From contig NZ_JAGGPT010000005.1 of assembly GCF_018613715.1 (NCBI RefSeq), forward strand, positions 372,001 to 436,000: a DNA stretch of 64,000 nt, in the 5' to 3' direction. The notes beneath the pieces were generated by a model. It ran no database searches, was not told where the DNA came from, and saw nothing but the letters and a program-made list of their open reading frames with translations. A program made the position numbers and the translations under genes. The DNA is from Chryseobacterium sp. ISL-6 (lineage in GTDB: Bacteria > Bacteroidota > Bacteroidia > Flavobacteriales > Weeksellaceae). This document shows, in pieces, positions 17,278 through 26,535 of this stretch (positions are counted from its first letter, which is position 1; each line of letters starts with the position of its first letter).

Positions 17278-17310
17278 ATTTTTGTTAAGCCGTGGATTTG
17301 TTTTCAGCTT

Positions 17311-18021
17311 TTAGATAGCTTTTAATGCTGATTCCAAAGCCAGCTCAATCATTGGCTTCAATGCTGTTTCTCTTTGGTCAGCTGAAATATTTTCATGAGT
17401 CGGAATAATATCAGTTACCGTAAGAATGGTCGCTGCATTTTTTCCTAAATGTTTAGCATTGGCAAATAATCCAAAAGCTTCCATTTCCACAGCCGGACAA
17501 TTATATTTTGTAGCAATTGCGGGAATAGTTAAATCCTTTCTGTAGAAAATATCACTACTGTGAATATTAATAGCCTTGGTTTTCAAAGATAGTTCTTCGG
17601 AAGTTGCATTAATGGTATCAAAAATATTTCCCTGGTGCGAAAGAATATCGTCTTCAATTTCCCAGGCAAATTTTGCGTAGGTACTCTCACTTGCAGCATT
17701 TTCAACATTAAGTATATCAAATACTTTCAGATCTGTAGTGTAGGCACCACAAGTTCCGATTCTGATAATAGTCTCTACATCATATTCTGTATACAATTCA
17801 TAAGAATAAATTCCGATGCTTGGGAATCCCATTCCACTTGCTCCTACACTAATTTCTTTCCCTTTATAGAGACCGGTATAATATAAGATTCCTCTTGTTT
17901 TACTTACCAGTTTTGCATTTTCCAAAAAGTTTTCGGCAATATATTGTGCACGAAGCGGATCCCCCGGCTGTAATATTACTTTAGCAATTTCTCCTTTTTT
18001 TGCACTAATGTGAATACTCAT
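17311..18021 (-). CDS. deoD: purine-nucleoside phosphorylase
   Basis: It phosphorolyses purine nucleosides to base and ribose-1-phosphate in purine salvage. I start at 18021 (MSIHISAKKGEIAKVILQPG), giving 236 aa as in E. coli DeoD (about 239). The longer frame to 18171 runs through dispersed repeat DNA and is not credible. Family motifs are GDPLRAQYIAENFL, GIYSYELYTEYDVETIIRIG, and PAVEMEAFGLFANA with the nucleoside-binding MEA segment. It is monocistronic and convergent with tatD. Confidence 0.92.
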   Translation of the reverse strand: MSIHISAKKGEIAKVILQPGDPLRAQYIAENFLENAKLVSKTRGILYYTGLYKGKEISVGASGMGFPSIGIYSYELYTEYDVETIIRIGTCGAYTTDLKVFDILNVENAASESTYAKFAWEIEDDILSHQGNIFDTINATSEELSLKTKAINIHSSDIFYRKDLTIPAIATKYNCPAVEMEAFGLFANAKHLGKNAATILTVTDIIPTHENISADQRETALKPMIELALESALKAI

Positions 18022-18068
18022 AATATTATTTTGAATGACGGCAAAGATAATAACTTTTACATTGACAA

Positions 18069-18105
18069 TGTCATTGCGAGGAGCAAAGCGACAAAGCAAT
18101 CTCAA
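18069..18105. repeat. Dispersed intergenic repeat (CATTGCGAGGAGC...GCAATC type)
   Basis: TCATTGCGAGGAGCAAAGCG and its partner CAAAGCAATCTC form an imperfect hairpin. I recall this motif as a dispersed intergenic repeat in many Bacteroidetes genomes. It explains the spurious N-terminal extension of deoD. Confidence 0.6.
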
Positions 18106-18176
18106 TAGAAAAAGGATAGTAAATAGAACAATAATTTGAATAATATAGCTGTTTTCTACATTACAACACAATATTT

Positions 18177-18204
18177 GTTATTCTGAACAAAGTGAAAGAA
18201 TTTA
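18177..18204. repeat. Dispersed intergenic repeat (ATTCTGAAC...GTGAAAGAAT type)
   Basis: GTTATTCTGAACAAAGTGAA followed by AGAATTT resembles the dispersed flavobacterial motif TCATTCTGAACGAAGTGAAG. The whole 343-bp gap 18022-18364 holds this, the repeat at 18069 and the promoter at 18353; I see nothing else in it. Confidence 0.5.
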
Positions 18205-18352
18205 CACAATCAATTTTTATCGCAGACAAAATCCTTGTGTCTTAAAAACATTCTTTTTTTATTCTTTTGTGTCTTTACGACTGACTTTAGGAGTAAATGT
18301 TATTTAATTCATAATCATTTACATAAAAATTTTATTCTCAAAGAAATAATTT

Positions 18353-18360
18353 TATTTTTG
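18353..18360 (+). promoter_or_regulatory. -7 box (TATTTTTG) of the ternary-system operon
   Basis: TATTTTTG ends 4 bp before the ATG at 18365, so the mRNA would be essentially leaderless. The -33 element is weak. Confidence 0.5.
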
Positions 18361-18364
18361 TTAG

Positions 18365-19018
18365 ATGGTCGAAAATACATCTCCATTTTTGGATACGCTC
18401 TTTCTCCTTCGTAAAGAGGAGTGTATCACCATTTTTTCAAATATTCAAACCATATCAAAAAAAGAAGAACAGGATGCAGCAGATTATTTTGAATCCGAAT
18501 TTGAAAAAGAAAGATTGGAGTTTTTATCAGACTACCTGATTTGTGATAAGGAAACAGCCGTTTGGGCAGCAAAAGTGTTTTATCATGCTGCACAACTGTA
18601 TCTGGTGAGAGAAAATACAGCAAAAGACCTGGATCAGTTAATTCCTGAATTTAGAGGAGAGAAGAACGTATCAGCCTTACTATCTGCTGACCTGTCATTG
18701 AGATTTTTACCACAGATAATTACCGCTCTTCAAACTTTAGATCCAAACGATCCTTTAATTGGGCGACTGGAGAATATTCTTTCGCAGTTTCATTATTCGG
18801 GTGTAGAATATGATCTTGATCTTGGAAAAATCAATTGGGAAGAGGAGCTGGAAGATCCAAGCTTCCGGAAATTATATCTCGAAAGAATTGTAGAAAAGAG
18901 AGCCTACCGACTGGCTGAAATTCCCTATATTAATCAATTACTGATTGCTGAATTTGGCTTACATAAGGACGAATTGTGGCGAGAATTAAAAATTATTAAC
19001 GAAGAAGAAAATAAATGA
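18365..19018 (+). CDS. helical protein, first gene of the MoxR-vWA-beta-propeller-type operon
   Basis: A 217-aa, acidic, all-helical soluble protein with no catalytic motif. I do not recognise it by itself. Position and composition fit the small helical components (bpX-type families) that accompany MoxR ATPases and vWA/beta-propeller proteins in ternary conflict systems; I cannot say which numbered family. Its stop overlaps the MoxR start by 4 bp. The operon is then 18365-25905, with every junction overlapping. Confidence 0.65.
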   Translation: MVENTSPFLDTLFLLRKEECITIFSNIQTISKKEEQDAADYFESEFEKERLEFLSDYLICDKETAVWAAKVFYHAAQLYLVRENTAKDLDQLIPEFRGEKNVSALLSADLSLRFLPQIITALQTLDPNDPLIGRLENILSQFHYSGVEYDLDLGKINWEEELEDPSFRKLYLERIVEKRAYRLAEIPYINQLLIAEFGLHKDELWRELKIINEEENK

Positions 19019-20148
19019 TTCCAAATATTACAAAACTTAATACAGTACTCAATTATGTAAAAGATACTTTCGTAGGTAAAAACGATGTAGTTGACCTGCT
19101 TGGAATATGTCTTTTGGCAAGAGAAAATGCATTTTTATATGGACCTCCGGGAACTGCAAAATCGGCAATCGTAAGAACATTGTCACAAACTGTGAAAGAC
19201 GGTAAAAATTTTGAGTATTTATTAACCCGTTTTACCGAACCGAATGAAATTTTCGGACCTTTTGATATCAGAAAATTAAAAGAAGGCGAGCTTCTTACCA
19301 ATACCGAGGGAATGATGCCGGAAGCATCTATGGTTTTTTTAGATGAAATCTTTAATGCCAATTCCGCGATTTTGAATTCCCTTTTGATGGCGTTGAACGA
19401 AAAGATTTTCAAACGTGGAAAGGAAACAAAGCACCTGCCTGCTCTAATGTTTGTAGGTGCAAGTAATGTTTTGCCGGAAGATGAAGCACTGAATGCCTTA
19501 TTTGACCGTTTTCTGATCAGGATTAATGTAGATTATGTAAATCCTGAGCTTCTTCAGCAAGTACTTTTGGCAGGACGGAAATTGGAAAATATTGTTGAAA
19601 CAGATATTCCCGGAATTCAGGCTGATGAAATAAGGGAGCTTCAGAACCTATGTAAAACAGTAGATCTGAAACCTATTTATGAAGTGTATTTAAATACTAT
19701 TATTAATCTTCGGAATACAGGAATTGCTATTTCTGACCGTAGGGCGGTAAAACTTCAGAATCTTATTGCTGCAAGTGCGTTGATCTGCGGAAGAAATGAA
19801 GCTATTCTTTCTGATCTTTGGGTACTGAAGCACATCTGGGATACGGAAGAACAGATTGAAATCCTGGAAGGGATCATCAACAGAACAATAGAAAAAGATG
19901 AAAATCCGCAAACCCATCCTCAGGCGTTACACAATAAAACCCCGAATCCAGAGGAAGTAATGAAAGATGTAAAAATTCTTACTGAAAAATGGAATAGCGG
20001 AGAAGTTACTTTTGAAGAGCAGAACGTGATCAAAGATAAATTAAGATACCTGCAGACACGTTGTGACTGGATCAAAAATCCTGAACAAAAACAATACATT
20101 CAACAGGAAATAGAAAGTTTATGGCAGAAGATCCTTCAAAGCGTATAA
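19015..20148 (+). CDS. MoxR-family AAA+ ATPase (RavA-like)
   Basis: A 377-aa AAA+ ATPase. Walker A is GPPGTAKS at residues 43-50, and Walker B is MVFLDE at 106-111, followed by the NANSAILNSLLMALNE helix typical of MoxR/RavA. ALFDRFLIRINVDYVNP carries the sensor/arginine-finger region, and a helical lid follows to about 290. MoxR ATPases remodel partner proteins, usually one with a vWA domain; here that partner is probably the protein at 20855. Overlaps at both ends show translational coupling. Confidence 0.88.
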   Translation: MIPNITKLNTVLNYVKDTFVGKNDVVDLLGICLLARENAFLYGPPGTAKSAIVRTLSQTVKDGKNFEYLLTRFTEPNEIFGPFDIRKLKEGELLTNTEGMMPEASMVFLDEIFNANSAILNSLLMALNEKIFKRGKETKHLPALMFVGASNVLPEDEALNALFDRFLIRINVDYVNPELLQQVLLAGRKLENIVETDIPGIQADEIRELQNLCKTVDLKPIYEVYLNTIINLRNTGIAISDRRAVKLQNLIAASALICGRNEAILSDLWVLKHIWDTEEQIEILEGIINRTIEKDENPQTHPQALHNKTPNPEEVMKDVKILTEKWNSGEVTFEEQNVIKDKLRYLQTRCDWIKNPEQKQYIQQEIESLWQKILQSV

Positions 20149-20864
20149 AAGACTTTTGGGCAGAACTGCCTCGTGGTGATGAAGATTTTTTAGGGTCTGT
20201 CAGAGACTGGAAAAATGTTCAGATTGCTTTAGAGGATGAGGTTATTTGGCTGAAAGGTTTTACAGAAGAACAGGTTGTTTCTCCTGAGATTCAGCAATTG
20301 CCCAATTTCCTTTTGTATGAGTTGAGAGATGGTTTGCTATTCAGAATGAATGCTTTAGTACCTGCTAAGAAAATGAGAACTGCACTATTATGGTCTCCAA
20401 TTGATAAAGCTTTACGTCTGGTTTTACCACCATCCAATCAGAATTTTTTTGGAATTAGTGAAAAAGTTGAGGTGAAGCTAAAATCGAGTGCCGAAGAACA
20501 ACCCGCAACAGCTTTGTTATGTTCAATGTCAGAAATTAAAGGAATGGTTACTGCATTACCTAATTTTAAGCTTAAAAAAAATGAATGGATCATTATTGAA
20601 GATAAAGCATTATTTCTGGGAACGCCATTATTAAGTTTTCCGGGAAAGACCTATTGGGAAAAAAATGGACATCTTTTGCCAACAGGTTTTGATTTTAAAT
20701 TTAAAAATTTGAGTTTATTGTTACAGAGAAAATATAATGAACTTCAGGATCAATGGCTTTTATGGCAGGAAGATGGAAGTTATCTATCTATTAATAAAAA
20801 AGACTTCCGGAGATTATCTGCAAGCTCATACCGTCTTACTGAAAAAGCGAAAGAATGGATCTAA
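20121..20864 (+). CDS. ternary-system component, hypothetical
   Basis: A 247-aa soluble protein starting inside the MoxR gene (28-bp overlap) and ending 10 bp into the next gene. Two mixed alpha/beta regions are visible (EDEVIWLKGFTEEQ, and a beta-rich centre WSPIDKALRLVLPPSNQNFF with SFPGKTYWEKNGHLLPTGFD). No catalytic motif is seen. By gene order it corresponds to one of the bpX-type families. The aromatic-rich conserved blocks suggest a binding role rather than an enzyme. Confidence 0.65.
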   Translation: MAEDPSKRIKDFWAELPRGDEDFLGSVRDWKNVQIALEDEVIWLKGFTEEQVVSPEIQQLPNFLLYELRDGLLFRMNALVPAKKMRTALLWSPIDKALRLVLPPSNQNFFGISEKVEVKLKSSAEEQPATALLCSMSEIKGMVTALPNFKLKKNEWIIIEDKALFLGTPLLSFPGKTYWEKNGHLLPTGFDFKFKNLSLLLQRKYNELQDQWLLWQEDGSYLSINKKDFRRLSASSYRLTEKAKEWI

Positions 20865-23239
20865 ATGTATATTTCCAATCCTATGAAGGATATTTTTGGG
20901 AATGGATGACAGATGAAGATGTACGTGATGACACAGGATATCATGAGAATAATCTTGTTTCGATTCCAAATGTTGGAGCCATTGCATACAGACCTTATAT
21001 TATTGAAGTTTTAAAAGAATTGCAACCGCAAGGAATTCCTCCTTTTGGAGCTTTGCTATTGGTATTGTATGCTACACAGGAAGGATATGTTAATTTTGAC
21101 GGTATTTCTTATTACCTAAAAAAGCTGGAAGAGGAGGCAAAAACAGATCTGGAAATTGCTTCGATCATGAATTTCCTGGAAAATTTAAATCGATTGGGAG
21201 TGTCTTTTAAAAAAGGGCAAAATAAGATATTGCTGCTACAGACACTGTTTAATAATTGTCACAACAGGCTATCAGCCGTTTCCAGTGAGTTCCTCTTAAA
21301 AAAGTTTGCAAAAAGTCCTTATACTCTTTCAAAAAGTGCCGAAAAAATAGCGGTAACACCATTATTTATACTAAAAGATACCCGGATTTTAGTCTGGCTC
21401 AATGAAAAATTTCCGACTTCAGAATCTATTATCGGTGCCATGAAAGGCTTTATTGATGAGCCTGAATTGGAAGATGAAATTGTAGAGGAAGAAACAACAG
21501 TAGAATCTAATAAAGATTTTATTCAGGAATTAATAGAGGATCCCAAAACATTTCAGGTAGGAAGTTTAATTAAAAGGATCTGGAGTGGACTCAAAATTCC
21601 CATGCGTCATCTTTCTCCGGGGGAGCAGCCAATTGGGGGGATATCCGATATGACGAATAAAGGAGAACTCCACAGAATGCTTTTATCAGAATTTGCCAAT
21701 GAGGATGAGATTTTCATGAGCAGGGTAGCTAATAGCGAGACCCTTTATATTCAAAGGGAAATACCTCCTGAAGAAAATGTTTTCGAGAGAATTATTTTAA
21801 TAGATACTTCTTTGAAAAACTGGGGAACCCCAAAAGTTTTAGCTTATGCATCTGCGATTGCTGTGATCAAGCATCCAAAAGCCAATTCACAATGCAAAGT
21901 TTTCACAGTCGGACAGACTAATATTCCTATTTCTCTGGATAAAGTGGAGAATGTAATAGATCACTTAAACCAGGTAAGTCCGGTTTTGGAAGTTTCCCAG
22001 GCATTAGATAAATTTTTTCAGGAAGAACATACAGAAAAGGATATTGAAGTATTTTTTATCACCAACCAGGAAAACCTCAGTAATGAAAACTTACAAAAGG
22101 TAATTCATGAAAACAGGGATCGATTGAAATTTTTGGTAACAACCTCTGCTGATGGCGAATTGAATTTTTTTAAACACCATAAGGGTGCCCGTAAGCATAT
22201 TCAAAAAATTATACTTCCGTTACAGGAATTATGGGCTAATCCACCACAAAGAAAACAAAAAGGGGATAGTCATTTATCAAGTGGCAAGAAAACGGATGTT
22301 CCAAAAAATTATCCTATTCTGTTTCCAACTCCAGTCAATAAAATAGCTACCTTTTTATATGAAGGGGAATTTTTTATTTTAAGTAATAAGAAACAATTGC
22401 TAAGAACCTATTTGTCCGATAATTATTATAATAAAGATTATTATGACCGTTATAGAATACATAGAGGATGTGAGGTTTTAATTGAAGATATCTCTGTTAA
22501 GCCCAGGGGACAGTTTGCTTTGGCGAAAAATAAACAGCAGCATTTTATTTTATGTCAATATCAGGCTGATAAAAAGTTGATTTCTAAACTTAATCTTGTT
22601 ACAAAAGAATATTCAGAGCTAAATCTCACTGGGAAAAATATTCCCGATGATTATAAATTGGTTTATTTCAATAAAAGTTTTTACCTCTACAATGCAGAAT
22701 CTATCTGGATCTATCATATCAATATCGATGGAAACATCTCTTTTGAATCAGTAAAAAATGACAAAGAGATCGCTAAGAATGATTCAAAAGTAGAAGTAGA
22801 GATCAGGAAATTATCGAATAGTGGAATAAAAATTTTAAACAACTTTAATAATATTGGGATTAATGCGGAAGATAGCCTTGTGATTTCAAACAACCGACTG
22901 ACTAAAGTATATGATAACTCACTGACTTTATTTAAAAATAATCACGAGATAAAGATTGCAGCCAATCAATATAAAAATAAATTTACTTTTTCAGATGGAA
23001 GTGAGGTTATAACTGATACCCGTGGAATATTAACATTTAAAAGCAGTAATAAAAATATTCCGGTATTTTATATCCCCTCCACAGAGCATGGCTTCCTATC
23101 TCTAGCAACAAATACAGAATTTGGCGGAGCAGAATACTATCTGCCAGAAACTACTTTGCTTAAAATGAAAACGATAGAAGATATGTGTTCTGATTATCTG
23201 GAACCTTTTATTAATCAAATTTTGGAATATGGAGCTTAG
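20855..23239 (+). CDS. divergent vWA plus beta-propeller protein of the ternary system
   Basis: A 794-aa protein. The N-terminal ~200 residues are helical. Around residues 310-460 is a vWA-like fold: IILIDTSLKNWGT stands where the MIDAS DxSxS motif should be, but reads DTSLK, so metal binding is probably altered. From about residue 490 the sequence is repetitive and beta-rich (FLYEGEFFILSNKKQ, HFILCQYQADKK, LVYFNKSFYLYNAES), consistent with a beta-propeller. Together with the upstream MoxR ATPase this gives the MoxR-vWA-propeller set. Overlaps of 10-11 bp join it to both neighbours. Confidence 0.7.
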   Translation: MDLNVYFQSYEGYFWEWMTDEDVRDDTGYHENNLVSIPNVGAIAYRPYIIEVLKELQPQGIPPFGALLLVLYATQEGYVNFDGISYYLKKLEEEAKTDLEIASIMNFLENLNRLGVSFKKGQNKILLLQTLFNNCHNRLSAVSSEFLLKKFAKSPYTLSKSAEKIAVTPLFILKDTRILVWLNEKFPTSESIIGAMKGFIDEPELEDEIVEEETTVESNKDFIQELIEDPKTFQVGSLIKRIWSGLKIPMRHLSPGEQPIGGISDMTNKGELHRMLLSEFANEDEIFMSRVANSETLYIQREIPPEENVFERIILIDTSLKNWGTPKVLAYASAIAVIKHPKANSQCKVFTVGQTNIPISLDKVENVIDHLNQVSPVLEVSQALDKFFQEEHTEKDIEVFFITNQENLSNENLQKVIHENRDRLKFLVTTSADGELNFFKHHKGARKHIQKIILPLQELWANPPQRKQKGDSHLSSGKKTDVPKNYPILFPTPVNKIATFLYEGEFFILSNKKQLLRTYLSDNYYNKDYYDRYRIHRGCEVLIEDISVKPRGQFALAKNKQQHFILCQYQADKKLISKLNLVTKEYSELNLTGKNIPDDYKLVYFNKSFYLYNAESIWIYHINIDGNISFESVKNDKEIAKNDSKVEVEIRKLSNSGIKILNNFNNIGINAEDSLVISNNRLTKVYDNSLTLFKNNHEIKIAANQYKNKFTFSDGSEVITDTRGILTFKSSNKNIPVFYIPSTEHGFLSLATNTEFGGAEYYLPETTLLKMKTIEDMCSDYLEPFINQILEYGA

Positions 23240-24893
23240 AATAAAACCTTTTCCAAAAAATAACTATCCCAAGAAAGGAGTTCTGATTAAAGGTTCTTCA
23301 CCATTGGTATGGTTTGAAGAAATGGATAAGTTGAAGATAGATCTTAATCTGGTAAAGACTTTTGCTATTCCTTCTAATGAACCTAATATTCTATACGGAT
23401 GTTTCATTATTTTTACGGATCATGCTCCACTGGAAATTGGAAAGAATTCTTACTTTCAATGTATCGACGAGATTCTTTTTATTCCTGAGAATACCACTTT
23501 TTATCCCAAGATCAATCCCGAAGACTGGCATAATATAGATTCTAGATTTCTGGTAATGCATCCTGAATTTGGTTTGGTTAAATTATCAGAGGAGATCGAC
23601 TGGATCTTAGTGCTTGAAGAACCGGAAAAGGCTAAACTTTCTATCAGGAAACCTTCAAACGGAGTCTATATTCCGCAGGAAATTAAAAGCTATACCGTAG
23701 AGATCGATGATGAAAAAATGATGGAATCACTCCAAAAATCACAGACTGAAGAAGAGTGGATGAAAAATCTTCCTTTTGATATGAAGAAAGTGATGGCGGG
23801 AAATAAAAGAGAAATTGAAAAATATTTAAAGTACATCGAAAAATACCCTGACCGTGCGATAGATCTTGGAGTTCCTTTGGATATTCTGGGAACTTCCAGA
23901 GGTGATGGTTTTGGAAAATTTAAATTCGATAATGGTTGGTTGAGCAGGTTGTTGGGTGGCGGTCGTGGAAATGGTAAACCCAGGGATTACCGATGGGTAT
24001 TGCTTGCATTGTGGATTGTAATTATCGTTGGAAGGATTATTATCGGTTTTAGTAAAGATACACCTGAGACTGAAACCCCTGTTTCTTCAGGAAATGTAAT
24101 TTCTAAAGATGCTTTAAAAAATCAGGATCCCGGTAAATTAGCTTTTGAATCCGGTCTTACTGAGATTGATATGAAAATTGATTCTCTATACAACGATGAG
24201 AGAAGAGATCTAATGAAAGAATATGCAACGGCAGCTTCTAAAGGCCCAAACGCAAAAGAGGTTGCAGAGGTTGAAAAGAAAGTCGAGAAATACAGAACGA
24301 AAGAAAATAAAACAAGAGACTTTCTTAAGAAAATATACAATAAGAAAATAGCTCAGCATATTGAAAGCAAGTCCAAAGATTATCAGCGGAAGATCTCCGA
24401 TTCCATTAAAAAGGTAAATCCAAATAAGCCAGTCAACCAAGGGGTTGTAAAAAGTGTCTGGAGGAAAAAACAGGTTTTAATGGAGGACTCTCTGGGACGT
24501 CTTTACGGAACACTTGGAAATATTGAACCTCATTTTTCATCTGATCAAAATGCCAATACAAAGAAAACCTCAGGTTCAGGAGATTCTTCGGCCAAAAAGA
24601 TTTCATTCTCTGAAATTGTCTGGTTAGTAATTCTAATTATAGGAAGTGTAGGCCTTTATTCCTATTTCTTCAGGAAAAAATCCTTAAACATTGGCGGTAA
24701 TAATGTTCCGGGAGGAATCAAAATATTTTTAGTCATTGTCTTGGTTGGCATGTTGATCTATCTTTTCTATCCGCTGATTGAGATGTATGGCTACAACTGG
24801 TTCGTATGGCTTCTGGTTATTTGTGTAATCTTACTGATCTATCGTTTGTTCAGTGAAGATAAAACCATTTTAAAATCCGACGAAGATGAATAA
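23229..24893 (+). CDS. membrane-anchored ternary-system protein (bpX6-like N-terminus)
   Basis: A 554-aa protein. Residues 1-160 form a beta-rich domain (VLIKGSSPLVWFEEMDKL, IPSNEPNILYGCFIIFTD) that resembles what I recall as the bpX6 family. A helical region leads to a membrane helix near 257-275 (WVLLALWIVIIVGRIIIGF), then a long charged coiled-coil segment (about 310-450), and three further hydrophobic helices near 460-545. It probably anchors the complex in the inner membrane. It overlaps both neighbours by 8-11 bp. Confidence 0.65.
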   Translation: MELRIKPFPKNNYPKKGVLIKGSSPLVWFEEMDKLKIDLNLVKTFAIPSNEPNILYGCFIIFTDHAPLEIGKNSYFQCIDEILFIPENTTFYPKINPEDWHNIDSRFLVMHPEFGLVKLSEEIDWILVLEEPEKAKLSIRKPSNGVYIPQEIKSYTVEIDDEKMMESLQKSQTEEEWMKNLPFDMKKVMAGNKREIEKYLKYIEKYPDRAIDLGVPLDILGTSRGDGFGKFKFDNGWLSRLLGGGRGNGKPRDYRWVLLALWIVIIVGRIIIGFSKDTPETETPVSSGNVISKDALKNQDPGKLAFESGLTEIDMKIDSLYNDERRDLMKEYATAASKGPNAKEVAEVEKKVEKYRTKENKTRDFLKKIYNKKIAQHIESKSKDYQRKISDSIKKVNPNKPVNQGVVKSVWRKKQVLMEDSLGRLYGTLGNIEPHFSSDQNANTKKTSGSGDSSAKKISFSEIVWLVILIIGSVGLYSYFFRKKSLNIGGNNVPGGIKIFLVIVLVGMLIYLFYPLIEMYGYNWFVWLLVICVILLIYRLFSEDKTILKSDEDE

Positions 24894-25905
24894 GCAGAAG
24901 TTTATAGACAAATTTATCAGAGCATTTTTTATTCTGATATTTCTTAAAATATTAGGTCTTATTGCTCAGCTTTTTCATCAAAGCTTTTGGAGTGTTTTAG
25001 GAACTTTAGGTATTTTTATTATCGTTGCTGTAATTATCCTTTTGGTCATGGTTAGTTTGAAGGATAAAGAAAGAGGGGATAAAGGCCTGGGGAAAAGAGG
25101 GGGTTCAGGTGGAAGCTTTTATCTTGAAAATTCACTTTTTGACAGAATCCGAAGTAAATATGAAGAACTTGCTGAAAAATACGTTAGTGAAGGAGATTAT
25201 AAAAAAGCAGCAAAAGTATATATGAATCTCTTACAGGATAATTACAGGGCAGCCAAAACATTGGAAAACGGGGGATTATATAATGAAGCGGCAGTTATTT
25301 ATCTTAAAAAATTAAATAATAAATCTGATGCTGCAATCTGCTATGAAAAAGCAAAACAATACAGAAAAGCGATTGATCTTTATAAAGAATTGGAGCAGAA
25401 AGAAAAAGTAGGCGATCTTTATAAAGAGATGAATGATGTGAAAAATGCTCATATCTATTATCAAATGGTGGCGGATGATTTTGTTGGAAACAATCAGATG
25501 GTAAAAGCGTCATTGATCTATCGCAAAAAAATGGAATCGCCAGATGAAGCCCAGAAAGTTTTGTTAAAAGGCTGGGAAGAAAATAAAGATGCATTCAACT
25601 GTCTGAATAATTATTTTGCTAATATTTTTGATGTTAAACAATTGGAAAATCAAATTCAGGTTTTATATAAAGATACTCCCACAGATAAAAAGATCATGTA
25701 CCTGGAAGCGATGAAGTATGAATTTAAAAAAGATCCAAAACTACAGTCTGTAGCGAGAAATATTGCGTACCAGATTATTTCGGAAAAAGTGGAAACACAT
25801 TCTGAAATTGTAAATGAATTAAAACATTTCAATCCTGATGATCAGGTTATTTTAAAAGATATTTCGAGGTATAAAACGGGTAGGAATAAGATGTTTAGGA
25901 ATTAA
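24886..25905 (+). CDS. membrane protein with TPR-like repeats, last gene of the ternary operon
   Basis: A 339-aa protein with two N-terminal membrane helices (about 10-28 and 40-60), a glycine-rich linker (RGGSGGSF) and then degenerate TPR-like helical repeats (SEGDYKKAAKVYMNLLQDNY, AAICYEKAKQYRKAIDLYKE, NAHIYYQMVADDF). The repeats should face the cytoplasm and recruit partners. It overlaps the preceding gene by 8 bp and ends the operon; the RNA-related island starts about 180 bp further on. Confidence 0.7.
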   Translation: MNKQKFIDKFIRAFFILIFLKILGLIAQLFHQSFWSVLGTLGIFIIVAVIILLVMVSLKDKERGDKGLGKRGGSGGSFYLENSLFDRIRSKYEELAEKYVSEGDYKKAAKVYMNLLQDNYRAAKTLENGGLYNEAAVIYLKKLNNKSDAAICYEKAKQYRKAIDLYKELEQKEKVGDLYKEMNDVKNAHIYYQMVADDFVGNNQMVKASLIYRKKMESPDEAQKVLLKGWEENKDAFNCLNNYFANIFDVKQLENQIQVLYKDTPTDKKIMYLEAMKYEFKKDPKLQSVARNIAYQIISEKVETHSEIVNELKHFNPDDQVILKDISRYKTGRNKMFRN

Positions 25906-25994
25906 TATTATTAAAAGATTGAATGATTTAAGAATTGAAAGATTTGTAAATGTTTCAATATTGTTTACTTGGTCAATTTTTGTGCGTTTGCAAG

Positions 25995-26019
25995 GGTGAC
26001 TGAGGCTCTCGAAGCCACC
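25995..26019. repeat. Palindromic intergenic element (GGTGACT...AGCCACC)
   Basis: GGTGACTGAGGCTCTCGAAG followed by CCACC forms a 7-bp stem with a structured loop. It resembles a widespread dispersed palindrome (GTGACTGAGCGGAGTCGAAG type). On the minus strand the neighbouring 26025-26041 reads like a T-arm (GAGGGTTTGAGTCCTTC), so a degenerate tRNA origin is possible but unproven. Confidence 0.5.
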
Positions 26020-26069
26020 ATCAAGAAGGACTCAAACCCTCGAACTCACCATTTTATTAAGAAAAATAT

Positions 26070-26077
26070 TATCTTTG
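26070..26077 (+). promoter_or_regulatory. -7 box (TATCTTTG) before small ORF 1
   Basis: TATCTTTG followed by CG matches TAnnTTTG and lies 13 bp before the ATG at 26091. No -33 TTG is seen. Confidence 0.5.
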
Positions 26078-26090
26078 CGACAATAAAATT

Positions 26091-26219
26091 ATGACAAAAC
26101 AAAGAGCACATATCAGTTTGAATCTATGCGATAGCCCGATACTAAAGGGATCGTTTGGATATGAATGTATGATATGGAATGGGGCAAAATGTGCTGACTT
26201 TGGAAATTATTTACTGTAA
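26091..26219 (+). CDS. small ORF 1 in the tRNA-array leader (42 aa)
   Basis: An ATG-initiated frame of 42 codons (MTKQRAHISLNLCDSPILKG...GNYLL) sits between a -7 box 13 bp upstream and a strong terminator 31 bp downstream. It contains three Cys and no membrane helix or known motif. The unit promoter-ORF-terminator argues that it is a real small gene or leader peptide, but translation is unproven and the transcript could act as RNA. Confidence 0.4.
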   Translation: MTKQRAHISLNLCDSPILKGSFGYECMIWNGAKCADFGNYLL

Positions 26220-26249
26220 ACTCGTAAAGATTTAATCAAAATACTGCAA

Positions 26250-26276
26250 AACGCCTCGATTGTCGAGGCGTTTTTT
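26250..26276 (+). terminator. Terminator after small ORF 1
   Basis: ACGCCTCGA pairs perfectly with TCGAGGCGT around a 3-nt loop, followed by six T residues. Confidence 0.9.
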
Positions 26277-26503
26277 GTGTTTTTAAGGCAGAAATTATTT
26301 AGAATGAAAAAAAATAACCAGAAAAGTGAAAATTTTTAATTAACAATGGAATTTTAATATAACAAAATAGAGTGATAAGCAAACCGGTGAGAGACAGTCA
26401 TTTAGGTAGTTAAGGCATCTGCAATATATTGTGGACAGGAATTCCTGTTTCTTTTATTTTGGTGTAACTTTCTGTTTATCAGTTATTTGTAATTAAAATT
26501 TAT
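26277..26503 (+). other. Unexplained leader region between small ORF 1 and the array promoter
   Basis: No gene is visible. It contains the 12-bp palindrome CAGGAATTCCTG (26437-26448) followed by a T-rich stretch, and a GC-richer block near 26380-26425 with possible RNA structure (ACCGGTGAGAGACAG, GGTAGTTAAGGCATCTGC). I assign no function. Confidence 0.3.
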
Positions 26504-26535
26504 TTGCGAATTAAAAAAAATCATATTTACTTTGC
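26504..26535 (+). promoter_or_regulatory. Promoter of the leader peptide and tRNA array
   Basis: TTG at 26504-26506, a 20-nt spacer and TTACTTTGC at 26527-26535, one mismatch from TAnnTTTG. The same TTACTTTGCA occurs in the element-bearing promoter at 30829. Confidence 0.55.

Noticed and set aside
18022..18171. N-terminal extension of DeoD
   Set aside because: The extension is translated from dispersed repeat DNA; the DeoD family start aligns with 18021.
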